Counted from the stretch's first letter, positions 1-11,655 are shown. The stretch: 64,000 nucleotides of DNA from Cycas panzhihuaensis (GCA_023213395.1 CM041465.1:125619741-125683740); one strand, 5' to 3'. Notes: generated by a model from the sequence alone, not told the origin. Translations and numbers: made by a program.

Positions 1-615
1 CGTGGGAAACGACCCTCATTCGCCCATCATGGACGAACTTGAGTTGCCCCCAGTGGGTCAAACACACAGCTCCCATCTGATCGAGCCATGGCCAACCCAA
101 AAGAAGATTGTAGTCGATGTCAACATCGAGGACTACAATATCAGTGAGGATAGTCTTGTCCTCGAGAGTGAGCGAGATTGAAATAGATCCTAATGGAGTC
201 TTCTCGCTACCGTCATAGCCATGACATCACCATAGAATAGGTTCCAAGGCAGAAATGCCAAGCTCTTGCATAACGTGCAAGGGCATGGCATTAACGGAAG
301 AACCATTGTCAACAATGGTCCTTCGCAAAGTACAGTATGGTGTATCAATAGTGATGGTGAAAGGGAAGTTCCATTGGCGTTCCCTTTCATAAGCAAGAGG
401 AAGGTCTTTAGGGTCAAAGGAAATGATGGGCTCATGACTTTGGGTGATACCCAAAGCATGAACAGGCACGTCACCTAATCCTAAAGCTTCCAAAAAGAGT
501 GTCCGTTGTTCGGGACAACTTCTCAAGACATCCATAATGGACATCATGGCGGCCACGATACAAAGCTCATCGACGATAGAAAAGGCCTTCCCCTTTATTG
601 TGGGTTGAGGAAGGG
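1..615 (-). pseudogene. Aspartic protease region of copy A pol
   Basis: This segment encodes a retropepsin-like protease domain. A linker with the block SIMDVLRSCPEQ leads to the active-site motif VDNGSSVNAMP (D-N-G in place of the usual D-S/T-G), complementary to about 290-325. A C-terminal block ending LDQMG...HWGQLKFVH is readable towards position 1. The minus-strand ORF of 109 residues (556-227) is interrupted and the C-terminal block is in another frame, so it is not a working gene. The same domain is complete in copy C and has lost its active site in copy B. The protein would cleave the Gag-Pol precursor during particle maturation. RT and integrase would lie beyond the left edge. Confidence 0.8.
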
Positions 616-912
616 CTCTCCTAAAATCGTAGCGACTTAGACGAACGGGAATAGTCTTGGGAAGTAATAGAACTTCTGGAAGGGAGGTTTCTGGAAGAAG
701 ATCAGGGTGTGGAACAGATGAAGAGGTGCCAGCTACCTCTTTAGCGGCTTAAGACCAAGTTAAGGTATATAAAGAGGTGGCCTCAAGCATTTGGATCACC
801 TTCTTTCCTTGATTTTGAGACCACGAAGGTGAAGGGGTATGATGGTTGGGGAAACACGAGGAAGAAGACGAATCCCACGCGCCCTTCCCTTTACCGTGTG
901 AAGGATAGGAAT

Positions 913-2717
913 TCAGAGATCTTCCACGGTTTCAGTTGTTCTTTGCTTGAGTATGATGATCACACTCCCTATGCTTGGGGAATGAATCCTTATGGACTTG
1001 TTGGTCAAGGTTGGGCCTTGAGGCCCATTTAGGAGATGAGTTACGTTAAGGGGCATCCCTAGGATGTTGAACCCGACAATGTGCATTATCATGGAAACAT
1101 TCCCTGTGAATGGAACATCGGTTCTTCTCAAGCGAGGAGTTAATTTTCCTTGCTTGAGAGGATTGGATGTTACCACCCTTAAGGGGAACAACTTGAGAAG
1201 CTTATTGGATGTGGGTGATGAAGGAGCTTGAAGTTTAAGTTCCTTCATCGTACATTCAAATGAACGTATAACAGAAGTGAGCGGATCTAAGGTCTTCTTA
1301 GTTGAATGAGAAGAAGACCTAGTGCATTGTTGTGGTTTGGTTTCTTTGGTTTGGAGTGGTGCATCATGTCGTTGTGAGGGCTTAAGGGGCTTCTTGAGTC
1401 CAGCCTAGATCTCAATAGCTTCAAGCGCTAAACACTTTACGATGGTAGAATCACATGTGGTTGCCCCCATGTTAAGGACTTCCACATGGACTTCAGGGTG
1501 AAGTGCATTAACGAAAAGGCCCCTCTTCAATTCCTCAGGCAAAGTAGCCTCAGTGGAATGGAGGAAGTCATGAAATCGCCACACAAAGTCACGATTCATC
1601 TCATCGTGACATTGTTTAAGCAAAAGGAGGGATTTCATTCCACTTAGGAAAATGTCCCTTGCTGGAAAGGGACTTGAGGATAAGTGCTTTGAAAGGAAGT
1701 TGGGTTTCCTTGCAAAGGCGCAACATAAAGAGCTATGCAAGATGGTGGGAAGGAGGGGTGAGGGACCGGGTTCTACCCATATGGGCCGCCCGTGGGTAGC
1801 GCAACCCCATATGGATGTAAAGGGTCCACCCCATAGATCAGGATGTGGTTCCCTTTACCGTGCTCCCAAGGCTGAGATGTATAGCCTGGGGGTACATAAA
1901 GAGAAACACCACTAGGTTGGATTTGAGTGCACGTGGGAGCAGATCCCACATGACTAGTAGTAGGGGTGTTAGTAGGACCTCTAGGCCTATTAAGAAATGC
2001 ATGCCCTACGTTAGGAAGTGGCATATTGGCTTGACTAGGGAAAGGTATGCTAACCCCAAGCTGGGATAAAGACATACCATGAGAGGGCCTCGAAGAGTTG
2101 GGACCATAATGAGAAGTAGAGGGTGTAATGGTCATCCCAATGGTAGATGTAAAGATCAAACGGGACAGATGTGTAGGCACAAAGAGGTTGCTTGTTGTGG
2201 GAGGTATAAATACAGATGAAGATGGCGAGACATGCATGGATGAAGAATGTACCCTACCACACAAGGCATCTTTAAACCATCTGGGATGTGATTGAAGACG
2301 AGCAACATGAAAGCACTCATTAAGAGCTTCAACTACGTCAGTAGGAGGGGTATCCACCTGATCGTAGGAGGTGGACAGGACCTCAAGCGAAGTAGACCCC
2401 TCAGGGTGCTCCTCATAAGAATCACCACCTGGGTGATGAATCTCAAGAGAAGATGGGTCCTCTCCTGCATGAGTAGAGGGATGGAGATCAAGTGGGTGAT
2501 GCTGATCACCCAGATAGTAAATAGGATTATCACCCTCTTGGTTGGATCCCGAAAAGGATGTGGGGAACTCATGAGCTCCCAAAGCAAAGACATGATAAGC
2601 CCAATTTGAAGGGTATCCTTCCATTGTCAAATCAGAATCCGACAATGAAAGAAGATGATATGCAGGGTCTTCTAACAAAGGAAGCAAACCATGTAGGCGA
2701 TGTGAGAAACGTCGCAT
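913..2717 (-). pseudogene. Gag of copy A, internally deleted
   Basis: Gag is the structural protein of the retroelement particle. The ATG complementary to 2715-2717 starts an open frame of 314 residues that is Pro/Ser/Thr-rich and begins MRRFSHRLHG; equivalent starts exist in copies B (10611) and C (30979). The downstream piece 1740-1405 carries the gag-domain block ending LPEELKRGLFVNALHPEVH, and 1248-913 carries a basic tail with SSLEK-type repeats. Compared with B and C, about 400 bp are missing near 1637-1655; there the text jumps from the gag-core end to the Pro-rich part, removing the ALKWFYRL block. No zinc knuckle was seen. Stops and frame changes make it a pseudogene. Confidence 0.8.
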
Positions 2718-2860
2718 ACAAAACTTACCAAAACATTAGAAGAGGAAAAAGAACGCAAAGTATGTGTTAGGGGCTGCCCAACGAAAGAAATAAGTGGAGA
2801 AAACCACTAAAAGATAGTAGTACCAACAAAAAGGGATAGGAACTAGCTCCCTTACTAGCA

Positions 2861-2880
2861 GGTCCCCAGTATGGCCACCA
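2861..2880 (-). other. Primer-binding site, copy A
   Basis: The minus-strand sequence is TGGTGGCCATACTGGGGACC, one base inside the LTR end. The same 20-mer is found, with single changes, at the same place in copies B and C. It starts with TGG, as expected for a site pairing with a tRNA 3' CCA. It is not the Met-tRNA site used by element D. The tRNA species is not assigned; the TGG...GGGGA pattern resembles sites of other Tat/Athila elements. Confidence 0.7.
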
Positions 2881-2881
2881 G

Positions 2882-5636
2882 TGGATGCACATCTATAGGA
2901 TGGTCGATATGCTCATAGGTATGATGGTAGTCAACAATTGATGTTGAAGGTATGGATGAGTACCTATAAATAAAGGGAACACCATGTAGGGTGTCCGTGC
3001 ACTGGGGTGTGAGTTCAGGATCTGCGAATGGCACCCAACTACCTTGTAGTAGCTTTCAATCTAAAAGAGAAGACACATATAGGGGTAGGCTGGATGGTCT
3101 CAAGAGGAAGGTCCTCCCACCATTGGATGGCCAGAAGGGAAGAAGAGGAATCCTCAATGGGTTTTCTTATGACGGAGGAAAACAAAGGTGACAAGGTATA
3201 GGCGAAGGGCCTAAGATGAATGTGAGTAGGCTTCCCTGGATTATTTGGTCTAGACAAATACAACTAAGGGAAGGAGTAAGTAATGGACTAAAAAAAGGGG
3301 GCTCTTTCCTTTTCTCTCTCTTTCACTCAATATGTAAAGGATAAGAGAAAATAAAAGGGTGTATAAGCATGCAAGCAAGCTAGATGAGATGTATCTATGG
3401 GTATTTTCAGGATGGATAGGAGAAAGGGGGAGGAATATATTTCCTACTATACCTTTTCCTATGAAAGCAAGCAAGCATGCAACATTTCGATGTAAAAGAT
3501 GCAAGTGATTAATTGATTTCCCCTTTTTGCTCTTATGTGGCATATTAGATTGATATAATAGATTTTGTATAAAAGTAAACAAGGGAAAGAGGTGATGGGA
3601 AAGAGAGACGAAGCATACCTAGAAGGCGTGGTGGTCAATGAAGGTCCTCGCCCATGCGTAACGTGCACCCTCGCACCAATCAGTTGATGTGTGACCAAGG
3701 TTGATGTGGAAGATAGGGGCCTCCTTACCTTCCCCTTATGAAAGATAAACAAAATAGAAAAGATAAAGGAAGCAAACAAAGCAAAAGAAAAAAGAGGAAA
3801 AGGTTTACTCAGAACTAGATGGACTTCTCCTTCGCGGAATATTGCTTTGAACCTGCACACACAAATATTTCTCCCTTCCAAGAAGGGGCTGTAAGAAGAC
3901 TATGTATATGCAAATATATGTAATGTGTATGCTAAAACATTATATTAGATTAAAATAACTAATGCTGCAAATAACTCAACTTTCCTCAAAGTAAACCACA
4001 TACCTCAAGCAAGAAAAAGGTAAGGGCAACCTCAGAATGGCAAAACCCTCCACTAAAGTTCTCCACACAGCCTTTAGGTATAGCAAGGTAGGGGTATGTG
4101 ATAGTTTATAGACAGCCAATAAACATGAGAGGGTATGGAGCAAGATGTTGGAGAGGTACCAAGGTAACAGAGTTATTATGGATAGTGATCTGTCACGCAA
4201 GTCTCACCCAAGACCCTAAGGAATGCCAAATAAAGTTAGGGGCACGAAGAAGGCCCAAAAGAGGGGCACACAGGCCTGGAATTAGCGTAGTAGGGGCTAC
4301 ACACACTGATATCTAGGACATGCCAAGACTTCACCATCTCCTAGCTAACCCAAGAAAAGCATGGAAGTAAGAGAAGAAAGACAGGAAGGGGGTTGCCCTT
4401 CAGGAATAGGTCTGAGTGGGACGTATCCCATCTTACTCCCTTCGCCCAGCCTTTATGAGCCTTCTCCCACTACTTTCTTGAGGAAAACCAGCAGAGAAAT
4501 GGTGAAAATATGAGAGTACAAAGCTAAACCTAAAGAAGATAACCTTAACTATAGCCAAACAGATAAAGAGAAAGAAAATATGCTTGAAAATGAGTCTAAT
4601 ATGGAAAGAATACACACAAAACTCTGGAAATAAGACCAAAAGTACCTGCTGGGCTAAGTCTAGGGTAGATTTACCCCTGTAACTAGCGAGAAAGAGGAGT
4701 TCCTACATGGTTTGCAAGAGGTTTCCCTAAGAAGGGTTGTAGAAGACACTTGCTGAGGCGTATTTGAAGGAGAACCACATAAATCTTGCTTGAAAGTACT
4801 TGAAGGAGGGCCTCCCACCACAGAGAAGAGCCATTACAGGCGTATCCTAAACTAGAGTGGCAGGAAACGCAGGATTGCAGACACACCTATAGAAGGGAGG
4901 AGGAAAGGAGCAGAAACGCAACAGTAGAAAGCCAAGTTGGAGAGCCAAGAGATGTAAAATGATGGTCTTCTTATGTTTTATATCCATATCAACTCTAATC
5001 GAGTGTTTAGGGCGTGAATAAGGCTAAGCTGGGTGAGTGGCAATGTGGAAATTCCATGAAAAAGGTGAGAATTACCACGGCAGATATAAAAAGTAAGTTA
5101 CAATAGTCACACCGTGGTAAACTTCGCGGTAAACTTCACGATATCGCTTAGTTTACAATGGTGCAGGACTAAGAAGCCAAAATGGCCACAGTTAGGGTTC
5201 TGGGAGCCCTAAAAGGTGATGTGACAAGCCTGGGAGGGGCTGGCCCTCCTGTCTAAGTGGCTAAGGACAGTCTGGGAGGCATACAAACAAGGCCAAATGA
5301 ATCATCAAAGGCTAAAGTTCCCAGAAATGTTGTGATAGGGGCACAGGGTTAGGTAAGTGAGGCTTAAGGCGATGTGGAGGTAGTGTGGAGGGTCGTAGAG
5401 TGCCATGGGGATGCCTACCTTATGGAAAGGTAGGTCTTGTAGGTTATCATAGGCTCACAATACGACAAGCAATATGATCAAGCAAATGGATACAAGGTGA
5501 TCATACAAATGAAGCAGATAATCATGCAATGAGGTAATACTCCTGCCAACCCTTCCAAGGAAACAATAAAAGTAAAAAGGGAGAATCATACCTGTGCTTA
5601 CCTGAGTCGACCTATCTGTATCCATTCCTAGTAGCC
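2882..5636 (-). repeat. Long LTR of copy A
   Basis: This is the 5' LTR of copy A on the minus strand. Homology with the LTRs of copies B and C runs from just after the primer site to 5636, where copy C ends TAGCCA and this copy reads TAGCCG (terminal CA mutated). The inner end begins TGGAT, giving a TG...CA element on the minus strand apart from that change. It has no coding capacity I recognise, but carries splice-donor-like sequences on the minus strand (GTAAG complementary to 3724-3728 and 5597-5601; GTATG complementary to 3614-3618 and 5587-5591) at places matching the other copies. Divergence from C is considerable, with several indels between 3250 and 4640. Confidence 0.8.
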
Positions 5637-6088
5637 GAGAAGTAGAGTTCCAGAGGAGGAGGCTATCATTAGAGTTGCGGAGCTAGTGGCCCCTACAAGT
5701 GAAACGCTACCTTTCCTTTCGTCTTTTAATTGTCAGATGCTTAGTTGCTTGATTTTGGTTTGATATATAAGTCCATGTACTAATATATGGCATGTTGGAC
5801 TTGGCAAGAGTGGTAGAGATCTAGAGGTTGGTGGAGGCCATAGTCTGGGACATGTTCCCCTGGGCCTACATAGAGGGGCAGCCTCCCATCCAGGCAGGAG
5901 AGGAGCCTAGATCGACGGGAGCCCACACAGTAGTATTCAACCCATTAGTTAGGGCGAGGGACGTATGGATCACGGAGTCCTAGGAGTATGAGGCATGCAT
6001 GGGATGACTCCAGGGCAAGCTGGATGAGAGCCGAGTCCAGAGGGATACTCTGTGCAGTCGGGTGCAGGCACTGGAGGCACAGGGAGGT
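5637..6088 (+). pseudogene. Remnant of antisense plant-mobile-domain ORF (coiled-coil part), copy B
   Basis: This plus-strand stretch matches 22770-23215 in copy C nearly collinearly. Conserved blocks include VEAIV, the PPIQ...GEEPRS block, ARDVWI and YEACMG, followed by a charged helical segment that predicts a coiled coil. It keeps a few codons better than copy C (for example Gln where copy C has a stop before PPIQ). It starts abruptly beside the LTR of copy A at 5637 and ends at a deletion junction with RT near 6088. It is the C-terminal tail only; the mobile-domain part seen in copy C at 21602-22330 is absent here. Its orientation is opposite to gag-pol. Confidence 0.7.
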
Positions 6089-6948
6089 CCAACAATCACG
6101 ACAAATCCACACTTAAGAGGATTAAGGCTTACATGGTATTTGCAGCATCGTGCAAAGTTGGCCTGCAAATCAGTAGGGTGATGGGCTCTAATGCATGAGA
6201 GACCCATCATGTCATCCATAAAGACCTCTAAGGATTTGTTGATGAGATCATGGAAAATGAATTGCATCACCCTTTGATAAGTGGCACCTGCATTTTTCAG
6301 TTTGAAAGGCATTGCCTTATAAGCGAAAGTACCCCACGAAGTGGTGAAGGCTGTCTTGTGATGGTGTTAAGGAGAAATTTGAATTTGGTTATAGCCAGAG
6401 AAGCCATCCATTAAGGACATAACTTCGAATTTGACAGTTCGATTGATGATCTGGTCGATAAAAGGAAGTGAGAAATTATCTTTAGGACATGCGTTGTTGA
6501 TATCACAGAAATCAATGCATATCCGGATTGGCCCATTCTTTTTAGCAACAAGGACAATGCTAGATACCCATTTAGGGTAATCAATGGAAGTGATCAATCC
6601 TGTGTTGAAGAGTTTCTCAACTTCCATTATAACAACAACTGAGAGCTTAGGATGAAGAGGACGTGCTTCTGATGCATGGGACAAGTGCCAAGAATGGCAG
6701 TAAGGTTGTGGGTCACGATTAGGAGTGCATTCTACCCCAACCTTAATGACTTTGCTGGGGGTAAGGACTATGTCCTGGGTTGTCCCCATGCACACGGTAT
6801 TCCCCTCCTTAAAGTGGACAGGGGCTCGGTCAATAGGAAGAGATGGAATAAGGGATGGAGTTGGGTTAATGAGAGAGGACCCAACATTGAAGACCTTCTG
6901 ATAACCAAGCCTATGGTGAGAAGAAGGGAGGTTGAACACAGAGCCCAC
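6089..6948 (-). pseudogene. Reverse transcriptase of copy B (truncated)
   Basis: This would copy element RNA into DNA. Blocks in order are an N-terminal connection, VEKLFNTGLI, WVSSIVLVAKKNG, CIDFCDINNACPKDNF, SLMDGFSGYNQIQI, then MPFKLKNAGATYQ and the catalytic box FMDDMM (F-x-D-D; complementary to about 6207-6215). The CPKDNF and GFSGYNQ blocks place it in the Tat/Athila branch of plant Ty3/gypsy. The domain is close to intact: one in-frame stop separates the two open pieces near 6360. It is truncated after the catalytic palm, where the sequence joins the antisense ORF remnant, so thumb, RNase H and integrase are lost. Adjacent to protease and spacer in the usual order. Confidence 0.88.
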
Positions 6949-7515
6949 TAAGTGCTCAAGAGGAAGCCCTTCTCAAAGTAGTCCACCCCATGGATGACCA
7001 CACTTCGAGAAGACGAAGGGTGAGGGGAAGTAAAGATAGTGAGACCATGGTGGTCATCACGCCATTCGACATCCCCTATAGACTCCCTAAAAGAGCCAGA
7101 AAGAGGTCCCTTGTAAAGGACATCAGGAGGCTCCCCAACTTCGTTACCTATTTGCAGAAATAAAGGGGAAGACTTAAGGAGCACATGATCAACAAGGGCA
7201 ATGACATGAGATACGAGAGGAGAACTAGTTTCTCCTACTATAGAGGTTCTAGAGCGGGACTTAGAATGAAGGAGGTGCCCCTTGTGCCCAGAAGGGAAAT
7301 GTGGTGAGGGAGATCCTCATCCTCGCCATCGGACTCATCGTCACTAAGGATGGCAGGGTACCTGTAACTGCTGACACCAATAGGAGCGAACCGTATGAGG
7401 GGTCTTCTTCCGAACATGATGAGTTAGGGATGTCAATAGAACAAGTCGAGGCATGGGTAGAAAGGCCTTTGTTGCCTTTCATTTGACCATGAGACGCTTG
7501 ATGCGATTGATGTGT
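6949..7515 (-). pseudogene. Spacer between protease and RT in copy B
   Basis: This is a Ser/Pro-rich segment of the polyprotein with no catalytic motif. It matches 27132-27887 in copy C, where it reads through as one 251-residue frame with blocks such as GNEVGEPP, YEGPLSGSSRESI and SSRSVVMHGVDYFE. In copy B it is split over two frames (7482-7261 and 7184-6948). I do not recognise a domain; it is probably a linker in the Gag-Pol precursor. Confidence 0.65.
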
Positions 7516-8107
7516 TTATTGGACAGGAGGAAGCTCCCAAGAGATGACTCTCATTCGCCCTTCATGGACGAATTTAAGTTGCCCCCAGTGAGATGAGTAC
7601 ACACCTTCCATCTGATCCAGCCATGGGCATCCCAACAATAGATTATAGTCAACATCCACGTCGAGGACTACAATATCAGTGAGGATAGTCTTGTCCTCAA
7701 GAGTAAGCGGGATAGACACCGATCCAAGGGCTGTCTTTTCGCTATCATCGTAGCCTTAGCATCACCATGGAACGGTTCTAAAGCAGAAATTCCAAGCTCT
7801 TGCATAACATGCAAGGGCATATAATGGTTCTTCGTAGAGTATAATTTGGAGTATCAATAGTAATAGTGAAAGGGAAGTGCCATTGGCACTCCATTTCACT
7901 AGCAAGAGGAAGATCTTTAGGATAAAAGGAAATGATGAGTTCACGGTTCGAGGTAACTCCCAAGGCATGAACGGGCGTGTCACCTAATCCTAAGGCCTCT
8001 AAGAACAATATGCATTGTTCAGGGCAACTCCTCAAGACGTCCATAATGGGCATCCCGGCGGCCATATTATGGAGCTCATCTACAACAGAAAAGGGCTTCC
8101 CCTTCAC
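7516..8107 (-). pseudogene. Aspartic protease of copy B with deleted active site
   Basis: The linker (VVDELHNMAAGMPIMDVLRSC) and N-terminal strand (FTITIDTPNYTLRRTI) are present, but at about 7820-7824 some 25 bp found in copies A and C are missing. That deletion removes the VDNGSSVN active-site loop and shifts the frame. The C-terminal part (VVLDVDVDYNLLLGCPW) continues in another frame at 7719-7516. The domain therefore cannot be catalytic. In intact elements it processes Gag-Pol. Confidence 0.85.
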
Positions 8108-8552
8108 GGTAGGTTAGGGAAGGGCTCTTTGGAAGTTGTAGTGATCATGGCACATAAGAATGGTCTTGGGGAGCATAGGGGTTTCTAGAATAGAACTTTC
8201 TAGAAGAGGATCAAGTTGTGGTACAGATGAAGAGGTGTCAGTTGCCTCTTTAGCAGCTTAAGACTGGGTTAGGGCATATAATGGGATGGTCTCAAGTAAT
8301 TGAATAACCTTCTTTCCCTTATTTCGAGATCACGAAGGTGAAGGGGTGTGTCGACTAGGAGAACTCGAGGAAGAGGATGAATTCCTGGTACCCTTCCCTT
8401 TGGCTTGAGAAGAGCGAGGATTAGGAGACCTTCTTCTGCCTCGTTATTCTTACATTGGGGTTACGATCACGTTCCCCATGTTTGGGGAAGTGATCTCTAT
8501 GGATTAGTTGGTCTAAATTAGGCCTTGAGGCCCGTTTGGGAGAGGAGTCACA

Positions 8553-10611
8553 TTGAGGGCCATCCCTAGGATGTTGAACTTGGCAATGCGAATCATCATG
8601 GAAGCACTCTCCGTGGACGAACTACCACTTCTTCTTAAGGGAAGAATAGGATTTCCTTGCTTGAGAGGATTGGGTGTTACCACCCCTGGAAGGAGTAGCT
8701 TGCGAAGCCTGGTGAATAGGTTTGTAGGATGTGGGTTATGAAGGAGCCTAAGGTTTGAGTTCCTTCATCGTATGTTCAAACGAACGTATCATTAAAGTAA
8801 GGGGATCTAGAGTCTTCTCGGTGGGATGGGAAGAAGACTTAGAGGGTTGTTGAGATTTAGTTTCTTTGGATGGTGGTGGTGCCTCACGTTGTTATGAGGA
8901 CTTTAGAGGTTTCTTGAGTCCAGCTTGGATCTCAATGGCCTTGAGTGCCAAGCACTTCGCTATAGCAGAGTTACACGTAGTTGCCCCCAATCTTAAGGAC
9001 TTCTACATGAACTTCTAGATGAAGGGCATTGACGAAAAGATCTCTCTTCAACTCCTCAGGTAAAGTAGCCTTAGTGGAGTGAAGAAGGTTGTGGAATCAC
9101 CACACAAAGTTATGAATCATCTCATTGTGGCCTTGTTTAAGCGACAAGAGGGATTTCATTCCACTCTCAAATGGGTGAGCCATGTCAAAATAGTTGACAA
9201 ACTCATCCACGAGCTACTGGAATGAATGAATATAATGCAAAGGTAGGTGATAAAACCACTTGAGGGCATCACCTTGAAGGGATTGCAGAAATAATTTCAT
9301 AAGGATGTGATCATAGGCCCAGTAGTCAATGCATGCTATAGAGAAACTACGAACATGCTCTGCCGGATCCTACGATGAAGTCCCATCGAATTTGGGAACT
9401 TTAGGGGGATGAGGTGGTAAGTCGGTCCTTAACGCCTAAATGGACAAGGGTGTCGATTTAAAATCCATAAAAGGATGTGCCCTTACCTAGATCATAGGAT
9501 CGACAGGAGATGAGGAAGGTAATGAGCAAGGAGTGGATGGCAGCAGAGGGCCCATTCCTCCTTAAGGAGACGCCCCTTGTTGGAAAGGGGCTTGAGGGAA
9601 GGCGCATTGAAAAGGAGTTGGGCATCCTTGCAAAGGCGCAATGTAAGGTGCTATACAAGATGGCAGAAGAGAGGGGTGAGGGACTAGATTCTGCCCATAT
9701 AGGCCACCTGTAGGTGGTATGACCCCACATGGGTGCAAAGGGTCCACCCCATAAACAGGAAGGTGGTTCCCTTTACCATGCCCCCACGACTCAGATGTAT
9801 AGCCTGAAGGTATGTAAAGGGAAGGCCCACTAGACTGAGTTTGAGAGCATGTGAAGATGAGTCCCACATGACTAGAAGTAAGGACGTAGACAAGTCCCCT
9901 AAGTCTAATAGGAAATGTGTACACCATGTTTGGAGGTGGCATATCAGTTTGGTTAGGGAGAGGCATGCCAACACCAAGCTGGGAGAAAGACATACCCCGA
10001 GTGGTCCGAGAAGAGTTGGGACCACAAAGGGAAGCAGAGGATGCAATGAACATCCCTAAGATAGAAGTGAGAATTAGACGGGACAGATGCGATGGGATAA
10101 ATGGGTTACTCGTCGTAGGTGGGGTAGATGTTGATGAAGAAGGTGCCCCACCATGCAAGACCTCTTCAAACCATTTAGGATATGGTTGAAAATGAGTGGT
10201 GTGGAAGCACGTATTAAGAGCTTTAACCACATCAGCAAGAGGGGTATCTGACTGATCGCAAGAGGTAGATGGAACCTCGAACGAGGTGGACCCCTTCGGA
10301 CACTCCTCGTAAGAGTCACTACCTTAGTGATAGAGCTCGAGAGAAGATAAAACCTCCACTCCGTGAGTGAAGAGATGGACATCATGTGTGTGTTGTTGAT
10401 CACTTGGATAATAGATAGGGTCGTCACCCTCTTGGGTGAACCCCAAGAAAGAGGTAGGAAATTCATGGGCTCCATAGGTGAAGGCATGGTATTCCTAATA
10501 TGAAGGATATCCCTCCATTGTCGAATCAGAATCTGACAATGGAAGGAAGTGGTATGAAAGATCTTCTAACAATAGGGGAAGACCTTGTAGGCGACATAAG
10601 AAACATCGCAT
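8553..10611 (-). pseudogene. Gag of copy B
   Basis: The ATG complementary to 10609-10611 corresponds to the gag start of copy A (MRCFL versus MRRFS) and is followed by the same acidic N-terminal block (LPLSDSDSTMEGYPS). A Pro/Ser/Thr-rich region follows (10230-9562 open), then the gag core, which unlike copy A retains the ALKWFYRL-type block (about 9250-9300) and FDMAHPFESGMKSLL. Premature stops are scattered through it, several in Gln, Trp and Arg codons. The basic tail (8741-8553 region) matches the other copies. The product would be the particle shell; no zinc-knuckle motif was found. Confidence 0.78.
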
Positions 10612-10755
10612 ATAAGACTTACCAATGCGTTAGAAGAGAAAGAGGAATGAAGGTAGTGTAGGTGTTGGGGGCTGTCCAACGAAACCAAAGGAAGAGAATT
10701 ACCAAGAGGTAGTAGCATCAACAAGAAAGGGAAGAAGACTAATCCCTTACTTGTG

Positions 10756-10775
10756 GGTCCCCAGCATGGTCACCA
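10756..10775 (-). other. Primer-binding site, copy B
   Basis: The minus-strand sequence is TGGTGACCATGCTGGGGACC, directly inside the LTR (which starts at 10777). It is conserved with the sites of copies A and C and marks this LTR as the 5' LTR of copy B. Confidence 0.7.
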
Positions 10776-10776
10776 G

Positions 10777-11280
10777 TGGAATCACCTCTATGGGATGGTA
10801 ACTACACTCAAGAAAGATCTAGGTAGTTGATGGTATATACTGGAATAAAGATATGATCCTATAAGTGGAGGAAACACCCGCACAGGGCTTCCATGCATCA
10901 GAACATAGGTTCAAGACCCACGAATGGCACACGACTTCCTCAAGATAGTTTGGTTCTTTTGGCTTGAAGGGACAAGACACACATAAGGTATCTTGAACAA
11001 CCTTAGAAGACGAGGTCCCCCCACCCTCGGATGGCCGGATGGAAGATGAGAGATCCACGAGAAAAGGAGTTCCTATGGGAAAGGAATATAGCACAAGCGC
11101 GATAGATGCGGGTGAGTGGTAAGGGAGTGCGAGATAAGCACGAATAGACCACCCTAGGCTGACTAACCTAAGACAGGTCTAAGTGGAAGATGTAATGGCA
11201 AGAGAGGAATCCTTGCCACTATGCAAATGAAAGGGGCCAAGCCCCGGTAAGAATGATGAAGGTTGTATGTGTTGGTTGAA
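10777..11280 (-). repeat. LTR of copy B, first part (inner end)
   Basis: This segment is homologous to the LTR of copy C from 31145 up to the word GTTGGTTGAA. Copy C continues from that word without a gap, but here element D begins at 11281. The remaining LTR resumes at 17656. The last five bases (TTGAA) are the left target-site duplicate of element D. Confidence 0.88.
11276..11280 (+). other. Left target-site duplication of element D
   Basis: TTGAA precedes the TG of the left LTR. The right-hand copy is TTAAA at 17656-17660, one change apart. In the uninterrupted LTR of copy C the word occurs once, confirming a 5-bp duplication, the usual size for Ty3/gypsy integrase. Confidence 0.88.
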
Positions 11281-11653
11281 TGTTACATAACTTATCTGAT
11301 GAATTTATGTAAACCACTATGGAACTTTGTGCATGTGCTGTCTAGCGGGCCAATAGTATGCACGGGCACTGCCGTCCAATAGAATATAAGGCCGCTTAGG
11401 CCGCCAATAAGATTACATGTATAAGATCCTATTTTGTTTATATAAGGGTCATATATTGTAAATGATGGTTATCTTGATAGAACATTTTATAAAGATTGTC
11501 TTAAAGATTTTTCTATCTTTTAGTGATCATTTAGTACTCTGGTGTTCCTGTGAAACTCTTGGTTAATTTGTTTGCTCTATTGGACAAGAAGACGTTGCCA
11601 CGATTGTCAAATTCTCTACTATCTTAAGAGTATTGGCAAGAAGAAATATCCCA
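11281..11653 (+). repeat. Left (5') LTR of element D
   Basis: It begins TGTTACATAAC and ends ATCCCA, two bases before the primer site. The right LTR (17285-17655) is homologous along its full length. The shared GTATAAG...TATATAAGGGTC region holds the likely promoter. Confidence 0.93.
11439..11446 (+). promoter_or_regulatory. TATA box in left LTR of element D
   Basis: TATATAAG followed by GG is present in both LTRs (second copy at 17442-17449), about 160 bp after the LTR start. It is the likely core promoter for element transcription; no start site can be read. Confidence 0.6.
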
Positions 11654-11655
11654 AG

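Larger units (their letters stand above)
1..5636 (-). mobile_element. Tat-like Ty3/gypsy copy A (5' part)
   Basis: This is the first of three related minus-strand elements. Reading on the minus strand it has a long LTR (5636 to 2882), a primer-binding site (2880-2861), gag (from 2717) and the start of pol (protease to position 1). The remainder lies left of the window. Family assignment rests on the protease and gag matching copies B and C, whose RT has the CPKDNF and GFSGYNQ blocks typical of the plant Tat/Athila branch. The copy is degenerate: its gag lacks a segment present in B and C. It abuts the antisense-ORF remnant of copy B exactly at its LTR end, which fits either an insertion into copy B or LTR sharing in tandem. 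Confidence 0.85.

Noticed and set aside
266-2770. Plus-strand frames across copy A (for example 1652-1915 and 2292-2609)
   Set aside because: They are shadows of the minus-strand gag and protease; equivalents in B and C are not conserved as proteins.
5637-6088. Independent element inserted between copies A and B
   Set aside because: The same sequence sits next to pol in copy C in the same relative orientation, so it is better explained as a shared internal part of the family.
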